Origin: Myripristis murdjan
Lineage: Eukaryota > Chordata > Actinopteri > Holocentriformes > Holocentridae
Length of the DNA: 64,000 bases
Assembly: GCF_902150065.1 (NCBI RefSeq)
Contig: NC_043989.1
Coordinates: 22,449,667 to 22,513,666, forward strand
Direction of reading: 5' to 3'
Position 1 is the stretch's first letter. The number at the start of each line of letters is the position of its first letter. The notes beneath the pieces are model-generated. The model had not been told where the DNA came from. It searched no databases and was given only the letters and a program-made list of their open reading frames with translations. Below are positions 48,393-61,254 of this stretch, one piece after another. Made by a program: the position numbers and the translations under genes.

Positions 48393-48579
48393 ATGAAAGA
48401 GTAGTCCCTACCTCTTCAGCAATCTGCCAGTGCTAAAGGACCGATATCTGTGGCTTTTATCAGTACATATTCACACTACATGGAAATATATTCACCTTAA
48501 TTCAAAAGCAATTCTGGAATAACTTAAAGCGGCAAGAGTAACATAGGCTATGTGTCGGTGTTATAGGGCTCGACAAAGA

Positions 48580-50967
48580 ATGGGACACAAAGAAAATTCA
48601 CTGCTGGGCCTATGCGGCTTTGCTCTGTTCATCCATTTCACCGCTGGAGAACTGAGCTATTCTATTCCGGAGGAAATGAAACGTGGATCAATTATTGGAA
48701 ATGTAGCGAAGGATCTCGGGCTTGATGTGGGGAAATTATCTGCTCGCAAGGCCCGTATAGACACCGAGCAAGATCACAAGCGTTATTGTGAAATTGATAT
48801 AAAAACGGGCAGTTTGGTCGTCGGAGACAGGATTGACAGAGAGGAGCTGTGCGGAGAGAAGGTGTCGTGTATGCTGAAATTCGAGTTGGTCCTAGAGAGT
48901 CCATTGGAGCTGCATCGTGTTTCACTGCTTATTCAGGATGTAAACGACAATTCGCCCGTTTTCCCGAAGGATACTATAAAACTGGAAATAAGCGAATCAG
49001 CTGACAAAGGAGCACGGTATCGGGTTTACGAGGCACATGACGCTGATATCGGACAAAACGCTGTTCAGCTCTACAGTTTACAAAAGAATGACAATTTTGT
49101 TTTATCTGTTCGTGGCGATACCGATGGATCTAAAACTGTAGAGATGGTATTAGATAATGAACTTGACCGTGAAAAGCAACACGACTTAAATCTAGTGCTT
49201 GTTGCAGTTGATGGAGGCAGTCCTCAAAGATCCGGAACTGCCGTCATACAGGTCACTGTATTGGACGCTAATGATAACGCTCCAGTGTTTAGCCAGGCCG
49301 TGTATAGAGTCAGTCTATCTGAAAACTCTCCTCTAGATACTGTTGTCCTTACTGTGACTGCCACTGATGTAGATGAGGGAGTTAACGGAGAAGTGACATA
49401 TGAGTTTAGTCGCATTTCAGAGAGGGCTAAAAAACTATTCTCACTTAGCAGCAAAACTGGAGAGATAACAGTATCAGGACCAATTGATTTCGAAAGCGAT
49501 TCTTCATTTGAGATGCGCATTAACGCCAAAGACGGGTATGGGCTTTCATCTGACTGTAAAGTAATAATTGATATAACTGATGTAAATGACAACGCCCCCG
49601 TGATTTATCTGAAATCGCTGACTAATCCCATACCAGAGAACGTGTCACCTGGTACAGAGGTGGGCATCATTAACGTGCAGGATCGAGACTCTGGAAGTAA
49701 CCGACAGGTCCGCTGCTCCATTCAGCAAAACGTTCCTTTTAAGTTGGTCTCTTCCATCAAAAACTATTATTCTCTGGTGACCACGGGCCACCTGGACCGT
49801 GAATTACTGTCCGATTACAACATTACAATTATTGCCGCTGACGAGGGCTCTCCTCCTCTGTCCTCCTCTAAAATTGTTCAGTTATCTGTAGCTGACATCA
49901 ACGACAACCCACCTGTGTTTGAGGAACAGTCCTACAGCGCCTATGTGACTGAAAATAACAAACCTGGCTCCACTTTATGTTCTGTTACTGCTCGAGACCC
50001 AGACTGGAGACAAAACGGCACAGTGATTTATTCTCTTTTACCTGGTGAGGTGAACGGGGCCCCGGTGTCCTCCTATCTGTCAGTTAACGGAGACACTGGG
50101 GTGATCCACGCTGTGAGATCGTTTGATTATGAACAGTTCAGAAGCTTTAAAGTCCAGGTGATGGCCAGAGACAACGGTTCTCCTCCACTCAGCAGCAACG
50201 TGACCGTCAGTGTCTTCATAACGGATGTGAATGACAACTCTCCTCAGATACTGTACCCCGCCCCGGAGGGCAGCTCGTTCATGACCGAGCTGGTTCCCAG
50301 AGCTGCACACGGAGGCTCTCTGGTGTCCAAAGTGATTGCGGTGGACGCGGACTCCGGCCAGAATGCCTGGCTGTCCTATCATATAGTCAAATCCACTGAT
50401 CCGGGACTTTTCACTATTGGTGTCCACAGCGGAGAGATCAGGACACAGCGGGACATTTCTGAATCTGACAGCATGAAACAAAACCTCATTGTGGCAGTGA
50501 CAGATAACGGGCAGCCCTCTCTCTCTGCCACCTGTTCCATGTATTTACTTATTTCTGACAACTTGGCTGAAGTTCCAGAACTGAAAGATATGTCTTATGA
50601 TGAAAACAATTCAAAACTGACGTCATATCTGATCATCGCACTGGTGTCCGTGTCTACATTCTTCCTGGCCTTCATTATTATCATCCTGGGTTTGAGATTT
50701 TGTCGCAGGAGAAAGCCCAGACTGTTGTTTGACGGGGCCGTCGCCATCCCCAGCGCTCATCTCCCTCCCAATTACGCAGAGGTTGACGGCACTGGAACTT
50801 TACGCAGCACTTATAATTATGACTCTTACTTGACAACGGGTTCTAGAACCAGTGACTTCAAATTCGTGAGCTCTTACAATGAGGACACCCTGCCTGCTGA
50901 TCAAACTCTCAGAAAAAGTTTGACAGACTTTGCCGAAACGTTTGGTCTGTCAGAGGAGTCTCCAGAG
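48580..50967 (+). CDS. pcdhg: Clustered protocadherin gamma-type variable exon 12
   Basis: Encodes 796 residues from [10 protein letters not shown], with signal peptide about 1-23, EC1-EC6, membrane helix about 682-706 and a tail with PPNY. An in-frame ATG 30 bases upstream (48550, [10 protein letters not shown]) would add ten residues before the signal peptide. It is preserved in exon 13 but blocked by a stop in exon 11, so the 48580 start is preferred. Most of EC1-EC3 equals exon 11. EC5 uses the linker DINDNPP for DVNDNPP, shared with exon 13. EC6 has VAVTDNGQ for VAVKDNGQ. The tail has SAHLPPNY. The exon ends in phase 0 at GAG|GTAGGC. Confidence 0.95.
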
Positions 50968-51164
50968 GTAGGCTAAACATAACATAGTGTTTTGTGTGTG
51001 GGACATAAACATCTTTTCATGATAGTTTTTACAGGTTTTAAATTGTCTCTTTCTAGCAGGTATACAATTATGAGTATACTTAGGCATGTTATTTCTTTTT
51101 GATCAAGGACTTGTTATTTTTTGTCTTTCCATATATCACGTGAAAATCACCTCCATTACGTCAC

Positions 51165-51165
<1 letters not shown>

Positions 51166-51199
<34 letters not shown>
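51166..51199. repeat. Poly-T tract
   Basis: About 33 T in a row. The paralogous spacer has a shorter run at about 45266-45281. Confidence 0.9.
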
Positions 51200-51202
<3 letters not shown>

Positions 51203-51311
51203 ATTGTGAAATACATGTTTTTCGTCCTGATTCAAAGACTTAATTACAGCCTGCCTTTTTGTGACACCGTTTGGTCTCTTCTTGGACATAGTTTGAAAAG
51301 TATTACATATA

Positions 51312-52018
51312 CACTACTCACAAAAAGTTAGGGATATTCGGCTTTCGGGTGAAATTTCAGGATGAACCTAAAATGCATTATAACCTTTACAGGTGAACTT
51401 AATGTGACCTTCTGTAAACTTTTGAATGCACAAGTCCAACTGTTCAATGTTTCAGTACTTTTTGCACAAGTTGCTGTTCTCTAACAAGGAGTTTAACGGC
51501 AAAATTCACATCAGGTGTTTGATGCTCCAGCTCATCGAGGTCGTATCATTAGGGAATGGCTGCTGGAGACTGGGGTACCTCAAATGGAGTGGCCTGCACT
51601 TTCTCAGACCTGAATCCCATAGAAAACCTATGGGATCAGCTGAGTCGCCGTGTAGAGGCTGGAGCTCTGTACCCCAGAACCTCAATGTCCTGAGGGCCGC
51701 CCTTCAAGAAGAGTGGGATGCCATGCCTCAGCAGACAATAACTCGACTTGTGAACAGCATGAGACGTCGTTGTCAAGCTGTAATTGATGCTCAAGGGCAC
51801 ATGACAAGTTATTGACACTGACATTTTTTGTTGTGGTATACCCACCACTGTTATTGGCTTTTTTTTCCAAGAAATTGTTTGTGATGAGGAAATCACCAGT
51901 GTATGCTTCTACTTAAATGCCCTACTTTCATGATATAATATCACTGTAGCGTGAACTTTTTATATTTTCCATAAATTTCACCCAAAAGCCAAATATCCCT
52001 AACTTTTTGTGAGTAGTG
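51312..52018 (+). mobile_element. Truncated Tc1/mariner-type element, copy 2
   Basis: 707 bp with clear inverted termini (CACTACTCACAAAAAG at the left, CTTTTTGTGAGTAGTG at the right) of roughly 46 bp and a TA target duplication (51310-51311 and 52019-52020). The + strand carries a transposase 3' fragment in the 51426-51815 frame: the SHRKPMGSAESPCRGW part is frameshifted, and the end QEEWDAMPQQTITRLVN is in frame. The rest of the transposase is missing. It is sister to the inverted copy at 6735-7444 and is non-autonomous. Confidence 0.92.
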
Positions 52019-52761
52019 TATATATTTTAATTTATCAAAGTGTGTCCTGATGTGGTAAATCTCTGTGTGAGATTTGTATATTATTTTCTTTCTTTCTTTT
52101 TCCTGTTTAGAGCAATATGCTGAATATCAAGATTACTTTGACCAGACAGGTGAACTTTAGCACCAAAGAAATTGATCGGAATAACAACAACAGTAACAGC
52201 AATATTTAACAATAATTATCATCCTCGTTATCTTCATCATGAATTTGATCAGATTTTTGCTTATTTGTAAGATATTTACTTTGACTTCAGTTTTGCTTTC
52301 ATGTCGGACACTTGTGTCACAATACAGTGCTTGTAATGACAATGCGGTACTGCTAAAAAATAACACTAGTGGTCTTCAGAGATAGCTCAACGATTGCATA
52401 TTCCTTGGCATTTTTCTTTTCTTTCTTTTTTTCCATAAACATCGAAGTTGTTCATTGAGAAAACGAGGCAATATTTGATCGTCATCTTCTCTCTTGAATA
52501 GAATTGCGGAGACATTCAAGTATTCTAGAGATTTCACTGATGTACAAATATAATTTATTCTGACATTCACACTTTATTTTTACAGATGCTTTTGGTCCGT
52601 TCCGAATGAAAACATTTGCAAAACATTTATCTCATCTCAATAACTGTAGGTGCGAGATATGGGCAAAGTTTGGAATTGCTTCATACAACTGCTTTTTGCA
52701 GAATATATTCACTTCATTATGGATCAACGTTTCAGTCTACATTTCTAGGCTGTCTTCAGTT

Positions 52762-52797
<36 letters not shown>
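52762..52797. repeat. (CA)n microsatellite
   Basis: About 17 CA units; paralogous to 47591-47638. Confidence 0.95.
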
Positions 52798-52798
<1 letters not shown>

Positions 52799-53251
52799 AC
52801 TTTATTCTTTTCTATTAAAACGACATATATGTATCTTATTTTCTGTTTGCTTCTCTACATTAGGGGCAGACATCTGTTATTTGAAAAGAAAAAAGAGCAA
52901 GAGAAATTCATTGTTTTGTTTTTTTTAAATTCCAATTATTATTTTAAGAGACGAGCTTATAATTGACTGTCTTGTCTGTTGCACTGTTGAGATTGTGACA
53001 CTAACCTACCCTTTATCAGCGCTTGAATAGGCCTCAAAACACAAAAAAAAGAAAAAAAAAGAAAAAAAAAAAAACTTTGTTCGTCGTCAGTTGCTAAAGG
53101 TCTAAATATCTTACATTTGCAACACTTTTTGACTACATGTTTGTGATTTTAATTCAATGGACCATAAGGTCGTTGATTAGTCTGTTGTTCGCTCACAGTA
53201 ACAGTTGGAGGCAATAAGTGTGAAAATAATAAATGCGTTTTTTTCCGTTCA

Positions 53252-53272
53252 AACTCTGTCCACGGTGCTGAA
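53252..53272 (-). promoter_or_regulatory. RE1/NRSE, exon 13
   Basis: CTCTGTCCACGGTGCTGAA on the + strand (16 of 21 by hand; both halves of the core good). It lies about 245 bp before the CSE. Confidence 0.65.
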
Positions 53273-53508
53273 CACAGTTACGGGAAGAGCGTTTCAAGGC
53301 ACTTAATTATCCTTTTTTGTTTGTTTAAGAGGTGTGAAAAAGGGATTCAAGTGAGTTGGTGTTCGTGGTGTGTGGTTAGAGTGTTTTTTTTCCCCCTACG
53401 TTTTCCTGCAGCTGTTGGGAGAGGGGAAAATCTGCTTTTTACATAGCATCATAATGTCAGCTGTAGGAACTCATCTTGATTTAACCTTCGGCGTAATAAT
53501 TGAAATAA

Positions 53509-53568
53509 ACCCAGAGTGTCGCTGTTGACCTACTGATTTGAAACGAATTCACGTCTCCACCCACTGCA
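53509..53568 (+). promoter_or_regulatory. Protocadherin promoter CSE, exon 13
   Basis: CCAGAGTGTCGCTGTTGACC (CGCT at 53520-53523) plus ACGTCTCCACCCACTGCAAT. The core is 236 bp before the ATG. Confidence 0.85.
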
Positions 53569-53755
53569 ATGAAAGAGTAGTCTCTACCTCTTTAGCAATC
53601 TGCCAGTGCTAAAGAACCAATATATGTGGCTTTTATCAGTACATGATCACACTACATGGAAATATATTCACCTTAATTCAAGAGCAGTTCTGTAATAACT
53701 TAAAGCGGCAAGAGTAACATAGGCTATGTGTCGGTGTTATAGGGCTCGACAAAGA

Positions 53756-56146
53756 ATGGGACACAAAGGAAATTCGCTGCTGAGCCTTGCATGCGGCTTT
53801 GCTCTGTTCATCCACTTAACCGCTGGAGACCTGAGCTATTCTATTCCGGAGGAAATGAAACGTGGATCCAATATTGGAAATGTAGCGAAGGATCTCGGGC
53901 TTGATGTGGGAAGATTATCTGCTCGAAAGGCCCGTATAGACACCGAGCAAGATCACAAGCGTTATTGTGAAATTGATACAAAAACGGGCAGTTTGGTCGT
54001 CGGAGACAGGATTGACAGAGAGGAGCTGTGCGGAGAGAAGGTGTCGTGTATGCTGAAATTCGAGTTGGTCCTAGAGAGCCCATTGGAGCTGCATCGTGTT
54101 TCACTGCTTATTCAGGATGTAAACGACAATTCGCCCGTTTTCCCGAAGGATACTATAAAACTGGAAATAAGAGAATCAGCTTTCAAAGGCGCAAGGTATC
54201 GGGTTTACGAGGCACATGACGTTGATATCGGACAAAACACTGTACAGCTCTACAGTTTACAAAAGAATGACAATTTTGTTTTATCTGTTCGTGGCGATAC
54301 CGATGGATCTAAAACTGTCGAGTTAGTATTAGATCATGAACTTGACCGTGAAAAGCAACACGACTTAAATCTAGTACTTGTTGCAGCTGACGGAGGCAGT
54401 CCTCAAAGATCCGGAACTGCCGTCATACAGGTCACTGTATTGGACGCTAATGATAACGCTCCAGTGTTTAGCCAGGCCGTGTATAGAGCCAGTCTATCTG
54501 AAAACTCTCCTCTAGATACTGTTGTCCTTACTGTGACTGCCACTGATGTAGATGAGGGAGTTAACGGAGAAGTGACATATGAGTTTAGTCGCATTTCAGA
54601 GAGGGCTAAAAAAGTATTCTCACTTAGCAGTAAAACTGGAGAGATAGCGGTATCAGGACCAATTGATTTCGAAAGCGATTCTTCATATGAGATGCGCATT
54701 AACGCCAAAGACGGGTATGGGCTTTCATCTGACTGTAAAGTAATAATTGATATAACTGACGTAAATGACAACGCCCCCGTGATTTATCTGAAATCGCTGA
54801 CTAATCCCATACCAGAGAACGTGTCACCTGGTGCAGAGGTGGGCATCATTAACGTGCAGGATCGAGACTCTGAGAATAACCGACAGGTCCGCTGCTCCAT
54901 TCAGCAAAACGTTCCTTTTAAGTTGGTCTCTTCCATCAAAAACTATTATTCTCTGGTGACCACGGGCCACCTGGACCGTGAATTACTGTCCGATTACAAC
55001 ATTACAATTACTGCCGCAGACGAGGGCTCTCCTCCTCTGTCCTCCTCTAAAACTGTTCAGTTATCTGTAGCTGACATCAACGACAACCCACCTGTGTTTG
55101 AGGAACAGTCCTACAGCGCCTATGTGACTGAAAATAACAAACCTGGCTCCACTTTATGTTCTGTTACTGCTCGAGACCCAGACTGGAGACAAAACGGTAC
55201 AGTGATTTATTCTCTCTTACCTGGTGAGGTGAACGGGGCCCCGGTGTCCTCCTATCTGTCAGTTAACGGAGACACTGGTGTGATCCACGCTGTGAGATCG
55301 TTTGATTATGAACAGTTCAGAAGCTTTAAAGTCCAGGTGATGGCCAGAGACAACGGTTCTCCTCCGCTCAGCAGCAACGTGACCGTCAGTGTCTTCATAA
55401 TGGATGTGAATGACAACTGTCCTCAGATACTGTACCCCGCCCCGGAGGGCAGCTCGTTCATGACCGAGCTGGTGCCCAAAGCTGCACACGGAGGCTCTCT
55501 GGTGTCCAAAGTGATTGCGGTGGACGCGGACTCCGGCCAGAACGCCTGGCTGTCCTATCATATAGTCAAATCCACTGATCCTGGACTTTTCACTATTGGT
55601 GTTCACAGCGGAGAGATCAGGACACAGCGGGACATTTCTGAATCTGACAGCATGAAACAAAACCTCATTGTGGCAGTGAAAGATAACGGGCAGCCCTCTC
55701 TTTCTGTCACCTGCTCCATGTATTTACTTATTTCTGACAACTTGGCTGAAGTTCCAGAATTGAAAGATATGTCTTATGACGAGAACAATTCTAAACTTAC
55801 ATTTTATCTTATCATCTCTCTGGCGTCCGTCTCCACCTTGTTCCTTACCTTTGTTATTGTGATGCTGGGTGTGAGGTTTTGTCGCAGGAGAAAGCCCAGG
55901 ATTCTGTTTGATGGAGCGGTCGCTGTGCCCAGCGCTTATCTCCCTCCCACTTACGCAGAAGTTGACGGTACAGGAACTTTACGCAGCACTCATAATTATG
56001 ATGCCTATTTGACAACGGGCTCCAGAACTAGTGACTTCAAGTTCGTGAGCTCTTACAATGAGGACACTCTGCCTGCTGATCAAACTATGAAAAAAAGTCT
56101 TACAGACTTTGCTGAGGTGTTTGGAGACTCTGCGAGTTCCCCAGAG
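53756..56146 (+). CDS. pcdhg: Clustered protocadherin gamma-type variable exon 13
   Basis: Encodes 797 residues: signal peptide about 1-24 ([10 protein letters not shown]...HLTAG), EC1-EC6, membrane helix about 683-707, and a tail with PPTY. An in-frame ATG also lies at 53726. EC1-EC5 are those of the exon 11-13 triplet, with EC2 changes ([23 protein letters not shown]). The membrane and tail region departs from the shared version: [60 protein letters not shown]. This suggests it escaped recent gene conversion at its 3' end. The donor is GAG|GTACGT, also unlike its sisters. Confidence 0.95.
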
Positions 56147-57204
56147 GTACGTTTAAAGTATACATTAATGACGTATACATACTGCATCCGCTTTTGATTT
56201 TTTTCATATTTGTGTGTGTGTGTGTGTGTGAAATCCATGTTAATATATTGGTTGTGTTTAAAATGGCTTCGTGATTTCCACTTGGCCTAAGCTTATGTCA
56301 CATTTCGATTCAAAATGCTGACATTGTCAAGATTTATTTGATCAAACAGGTAGACATGTGCTTATAATGAGTATGCAGTAGTGGTACTGAATACATCATC
56401 ACAAGCGGTCTTTATATTTTGTTTTACCATCATACATTCCATTTAATTTTACAGTTTTAAGTGTATAAACAGGATAGTTATTTGCATAAACATGATCTAG
56501 CTATATTCTTATGCGTGCTGTTGCGGACACATTCAAATACTTCAACGATTTCACTGTAAGCCATTTGAAATTCATTAGTTTATGATGTAGTCTTGGGCAG
56601 AACGGTACAGCACAAACGTTGACGTTGTAATCAGAAAGAATGAGCTTAATCTAAAACAAGGTGTACCTTTTAGTGTGTGTATTTTTGTGTTTGGTATGTA
56701 CACTATATTGTTCTCAGTCATAGTCCTGGAGTTACTAGGAAGCACTGGCTGATGGCTACCTGCATACCTACAGTGTGAATGTAAAACTAAAATAATGATT
56801 CGAATGGGCCATTGACGATAACTTCTCCGATTTTTGGTGATGGTTGCATCGTAGCTCTTACACCGTTGAAATTTGATGTTTAAAGGAAGCTCTAGCAGGC
56901 AACTTTCGACTAAGGTTAAACCATTATCCAGTAGATGGAAAAGAGTATCGCGCGCAAGGTCAGTCTCATGCTATCCCCATCCTATCATATTTTGATTGAA
57001 CTGTTATCATGCAATGTCTCCAGTGCATCCAGAGATGCATCGCTCAGCTCCTTAAAAGTGTCTTCCTACCTTGGTCTCCTCTGTCTAATGGTAGCTGCTG
57101 ACCGGTTAACTCCTTTGAACATATCGTGACATTTGCGTACTTTTCATAGGGACGATTACACCATTTTATTCAAATGCTTTAAATGAGGGATCACCTTTGC
57201 GTTA

Positions 57205-57218
57205 CCCCCCCCCCCACC

Positions 57219-57280
<62 letters not shown>
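57205..57280. repeat. Poly-C, (CT)n, (CA)n microsatellite
   Basis: Eleven C, then CT and CA dinucleotides in succession. Confidence 0.95.
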
Positions 57281-58110
57281 ACCCCGCCACATCTTCGCTA
57301 TGAGTGAAGCTCCTGCGTCTTGGTGATGTAAGGCCACTCAGGCGAGGAACCGAGAGACCAGGAGGGACGTGAACTGCAGCAACAACTCTCGACTCACTTC
57401 CCTCTGTCATCGCTTACTGACAACGTGGCACCTCACCAGCCAACTGTTACAGCAGTTGCAGAATATGTTTTCAGTTTTAGTGGAGATGTGTAGCGCTACC
57501 AATAAACCATAAACATTATACACTTGTGTCGCATCACGCATATTAAGAAACAAACATTTTATATACATTGTTACTGTTTGTATCAGTACCTTATTGATGC
57601 GACTGCATAACGTCCAAATAAATCAATACATATAAACAAACAAATATAATAATTAACAATCACACAATGATATTTTAGACCCACGAATGGCAGAAGTAGC
57701 CTACAGATTTTAACATCCTTATGACGTTTCTCTATTTGATTATGGATCAATTTGCCATCATATCACCTTGATTGCTTTCTAATGCTGATTTCATAATTGT
57801 CAGAGTCTCAGGAAATATTGTGCAATTCCTGAGCCGAGACGAGACTGTATCCAACTATATCCAAAAAAAAAAAATAATAAAAAATAAAAATGGCATATTC
57901 GTTGTAGTTTTTTTACGATTTTATAAGCATTTTCTTCTGTAATTAAATGTTACCCCACATTAACTTGAATTGTACCCTGTTAATTCAGAGCTATACAGTT
58001 GGATTTATTAGTATCACAATGCCTGCCGAGGCAGTCTCAACTTTTAAACCAGCACTTGCAGAAATCTAGGGGCCGAATTAGGGTGAAATTAAAAAAAGAG
58101 AGTTGGGTTA

Positions 58111-58131
58111 GTCTCTGTCCGTGGTGCTGAA
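58111..58131 (-). promoter_or_regulatory. Strong RE1/NRSE (REST site), exon 14
   Basis: TCTCTGTCCGTGGTGCTGAA on the + strand: 19 of 21 by hand count, with the canonical CCGTGG centre. It lies about 200 bp before the CSE. Confidence 0.8.
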
Positions 58132-58324
58132 ACCATCTCAGCGCCAACGTCTTACAATCTTTTCAGTTTTCATCTGAAATAAATATGCCCAAGATATAAA
58201 CCCAGTTTCTTTCACATTTGTATTGTTTTATCTTGTGCATAAATTCAAGCAAATTATTATGCCTTCACTGTCTTTTTCACCAGACTACTTAATAGTTTGC
58301 AATTTTTGTAATGCCGAGACGTCA

Positions 58325-58350
58325 CTCACAGTGTCGCTGTCCACCAGTTT
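58325..58350 (+). promoter_or_regulatory. Protocadherin promoter CSE, exon 14
   Basis: CTCACAGTGTCGCTGTCCACC (CGCT at 58335-58338), followed near 58390 by a TATA-like ctatatttaaa. The core is about 240 bp before the ATG. Confidence 0.85.
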
Positions 58351-58575
58351 TACTTAACTGCACTGCATTATGTTCAACCACACATTCCCACTCTATATTT
58401 AAACCCATTTTATGACAGTGGACATGTTCGTTCTAGAAAGCAAGGAGATGGCTCAGATTAAAATCTCATGTGCATGTAACTTTTAGACAGACATTTTTTA
58501 TGGGCTACATAGCTGGTGTTCATTTAATATATACCCAATTGTTAATGGTGGCGTCGACGCTGATCTTAAAGAAGA

Positions 58576-60972
58576 ATGGAACACAAAGGATTTCCAGTGA
58601 TTTGCCTGGTCAGCTGCTTGGGAGTATTTCTTCTGGCATCGCAAACCCTCTGCAGAGAAGTGACTTATTCTTTTCCCGAAGAGATTAAACGTGGCTCACT
58701 TATTGGAAATATAGCAAAGGACTTAGGGCTTGAAGTAGGCCAACTGAACGCTCGAAAGGCTCGCATTGATTCCGAGGGGAAAAGCAAACGGCATTGTGAC
58801 ATTAATTTGAACAACGGAGACATTATGGTTGCCGATAGGATTGACAGAGAGGGGATTTGTGGCAAAAAGGCATCTTGTATTTTAAATCAGGAACTTGTTT
58901 TGGAAAGTCCTTTGGAGCTGCATCGTATTAACCTTCATATTCAGGACATCAATGACAATTCCCCAACATTTAAAAAGAGTACCATAAATTTTGAAATTAG
59001 AGAATCTGCAACGAAAGGAAGTCGTTTTCGTTTGGATGAGGCCCACGATGCCGATATCGGACAAAACGCTGTCCAAGGATATACGATGGAGGCGAATGAA
59101 CACTTTAGACTGAATGTTATTGCAAAAAACACAGGAGGTAAATATAGCGAGTTACTTTTAGAGAAGGAATTGGACAGAGAGCAGCAGCAGGAGTTAACTA
59201 TTGTACTTGTGGCGACAGACGGAGGCACACCTCAAAGATCAGGTACTGTTGTAATCCATGTCACTGTACTGGACGCTAATGACAATGCCCCAGTGTTTAG
59301 CCAGTCCGTCTATAAAGTCAGTCTGCCAGAAAACTCACCTTTAGACACTATAGTGATTACAGTTAGTGCCACTGATGTGGATGAGGGAGTGAATGGAGAG
59401 GTGACATATGACTTTGATCACATTTCAGATGAAAGTAACGCTTTTTCTATCAATCAGATAACTGGTGAAGTAAGAGTGAGTGGAATCATAGATTATGAAG
59501 AGCAGTCCATTTTTGAGATGCAAATTACAGCTAAAGATGGTCTTGGATTAGTGTCATCGTGCACATTATTAATTGAAATAACAGATATTAATGACAATGT
59601 CCCTCTTGCATTCATTAAGTCTCTGACTAATCCTATACCAGAGAATGTGTCACCTGGTACAGAGGTGGGCATCATTAACGTGCAGGATAGAGACTCTGAG
59701 ATTAACCGACAGGTCCGCTGCTCCATTCAGCAAAACGTCCCTTTTAAGTTGGTACCTTCAATCAAAAACTACTATTCTCTGGTGACCACAGGCCACCTGG
59801 ACCGCGAACTAGTATCTGATTATAATATTACAATCACTGCTAATGACGAGGGCTCTCCCCCTCTGTCCTCCTCTAAAACTGTTCAGTTATCTGTAGCTGA
59901 CGTCAATGACAACCCACCTGTGTTTGAGGAACAGTCCTACAGCGCCTATGTGACTGAAAATAACAAACCTGGCTCCACTTTATGTTCTGTTACTGCTCGA
60001 GACCCAGACTGGAGACAAAACGGTACAGTGATTTATTCTCTTTTTCCTGGTGAGGTGAACGGGGCCCCAGTGTCCTCCTATCTCTCAGTTAACGGAGACA
60101 CTGGGGTGATCCACGCTGTGAGGTCGTTTGATTATGAACAGTTCAGGAACTTTAAAGTCCAGGTGATGGCCAGAGACAACGGTTCTCCTTCACTCAGCAG
60201 CAACGTGACCATCAGTGTCTTCATAACAGATGTGAACGACAACTCTCCCCAGATATTGTACCCCGCCCCAGAGGGCAGCTCGTTCATGACCGAGCTGGTG
60301 CCCAAAGCTGCACACGGAGGCTCTCTGGTGTCGAAGGTGATAGCGGTGGACACAGACTCCGGCCTGAATGCCTGGCTGTCCTATCATATAGTCAAATCCA
60401 CTGATCCGGGACTTTTCACTATTGGTGTCCACAGTGGGGAGATCAGGACACAGCGGGACATTTCTGAATCTGACAGCATGAAACAAAACCTCATTGTGGC
60501 AGTGAAAGATAATGGGCAGCCCTCTCTCTCTGTCACCTGCTCCATGTATTTACTTATTTCTGACAACTTGGCTGAAGTGCCGGAGCTGAAGGATATGTCT
60601 CACAGTGAGAGCAGTTCCAAGCTAACATCTTATCTGATCATTGCGCTAGTCTCTGTCTCCACATTTTTCCTGACTTTCATTATTATCATTCTGGGTTTGA
60701 GGTTTTGTCGCAGAAGAAAGCCCAGAATGATGTTTGACGGAGCGGTTGCCATCCCCAGTGCTTATCTCCCACCCAGTTACGCAGACGTTGACGGCACAGG
60801 AACTTTACGCAGCACCTATAACTATGACACCTACTTGACAACGGGTTCTAGAACCAGTGACTTCAAGTTTGTGACATCTTACAACGACAACACGCTGCCT
60901 GTAGACGAGACTCTCAAAAAAAGTCCAGCTGTTTTGACAGATGTATTTGGGGATTGTGGTGATTCGCTGGAG
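58576..60972 (+). CDS. pcdhg: Clustered protocadherin gamma-type variable exon 14
   Basis: Encodes 799 residues: signal peptide about 1-26 ([10 protein letters not shown]...SQTLC), EC1-EC6, membrane helix about 685-709, and a tail with PPSY. EC1-EC3 are distinct from the rest ([20 protein letters not shown] in EC2; [18 protein letters not shown] in EC3; linker DINDNVP before EC4). EC6 has [13 protein letters not shown] where all others have [13 protein letters not shown]. The stalk reads [10 protein letters not shown]. The tail end [17 protein letters not shown] is unique, with one Cys. The exon ends in phase 0 at GAG|GTAGGT, with a stop 9 codons into the intron. Confidence 0.95.
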
Positions 60973-61254
60973 GTAGGTGCAAATCTTAGGTTTCATTAGG
61001 GTAAACTTTGTACTTTGTAACTGAAATCTCTCGATTACTAATCACTCAGTCACTCATCCCAGTCACTTGTTTGAAATTGTGTTAGCCTCTCTGCTGTAAG
61101 ATAGTATAAGGATGCTCATACCAACTGACTTTTTACCTCACTTCCCATGTTCAGATGTTCTCATCCAAGGGAACCGATAGAGATTATTGTATATCTTCTC
61201 ACAAATAGGGAATTGACATGACGCCTCAGAAAATATAGTCATCATCGTGCTTTC

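Larger units (their letters stand above)
45068..48579. other. Spacer between exons 11 and 12, with Tc1-type insertion
   Basis: Paralogous to the exon 12-13 spacer over its whole length once insertions are removed. Holds a long TA microsatellite, a nearly complete but dead Tc1-type transposon (45952-47209), a CA repeat, an RE1 and the exon 12 CSE. Confidence 0.8.
50968..53755. other. Spacer between exons 12 and 13
   Basis: Paralogue of the exon 11-12 spacer. Holds a long poly-T run, the truncated Tc1-type element copy 2, an empty site for the other Tc1 element (52383-52384), a CA repeat, an RE1 and the exon 13 CSE. Confidence 0.8.
56147..58575. other. Spacer between exons 13 and 14
   Basis: Begins with a TG repeat (about 56213-56231). 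Holds a C/CT/CA low-complexity block (57205-57280), an unrecognised moderately GC-rich stretch (about 57280-57450), an RE1 and the exon 14 CSE. No gene was recognised; the short open frames around 56935-57410 have no supporting features. Confidence 0.65.

Noticed and set aside
56935-57410. Possible small gene in the exon 13-14 spacer
   Set aside because: The open frames are short and partly microsatellite, with no start context or known motif.
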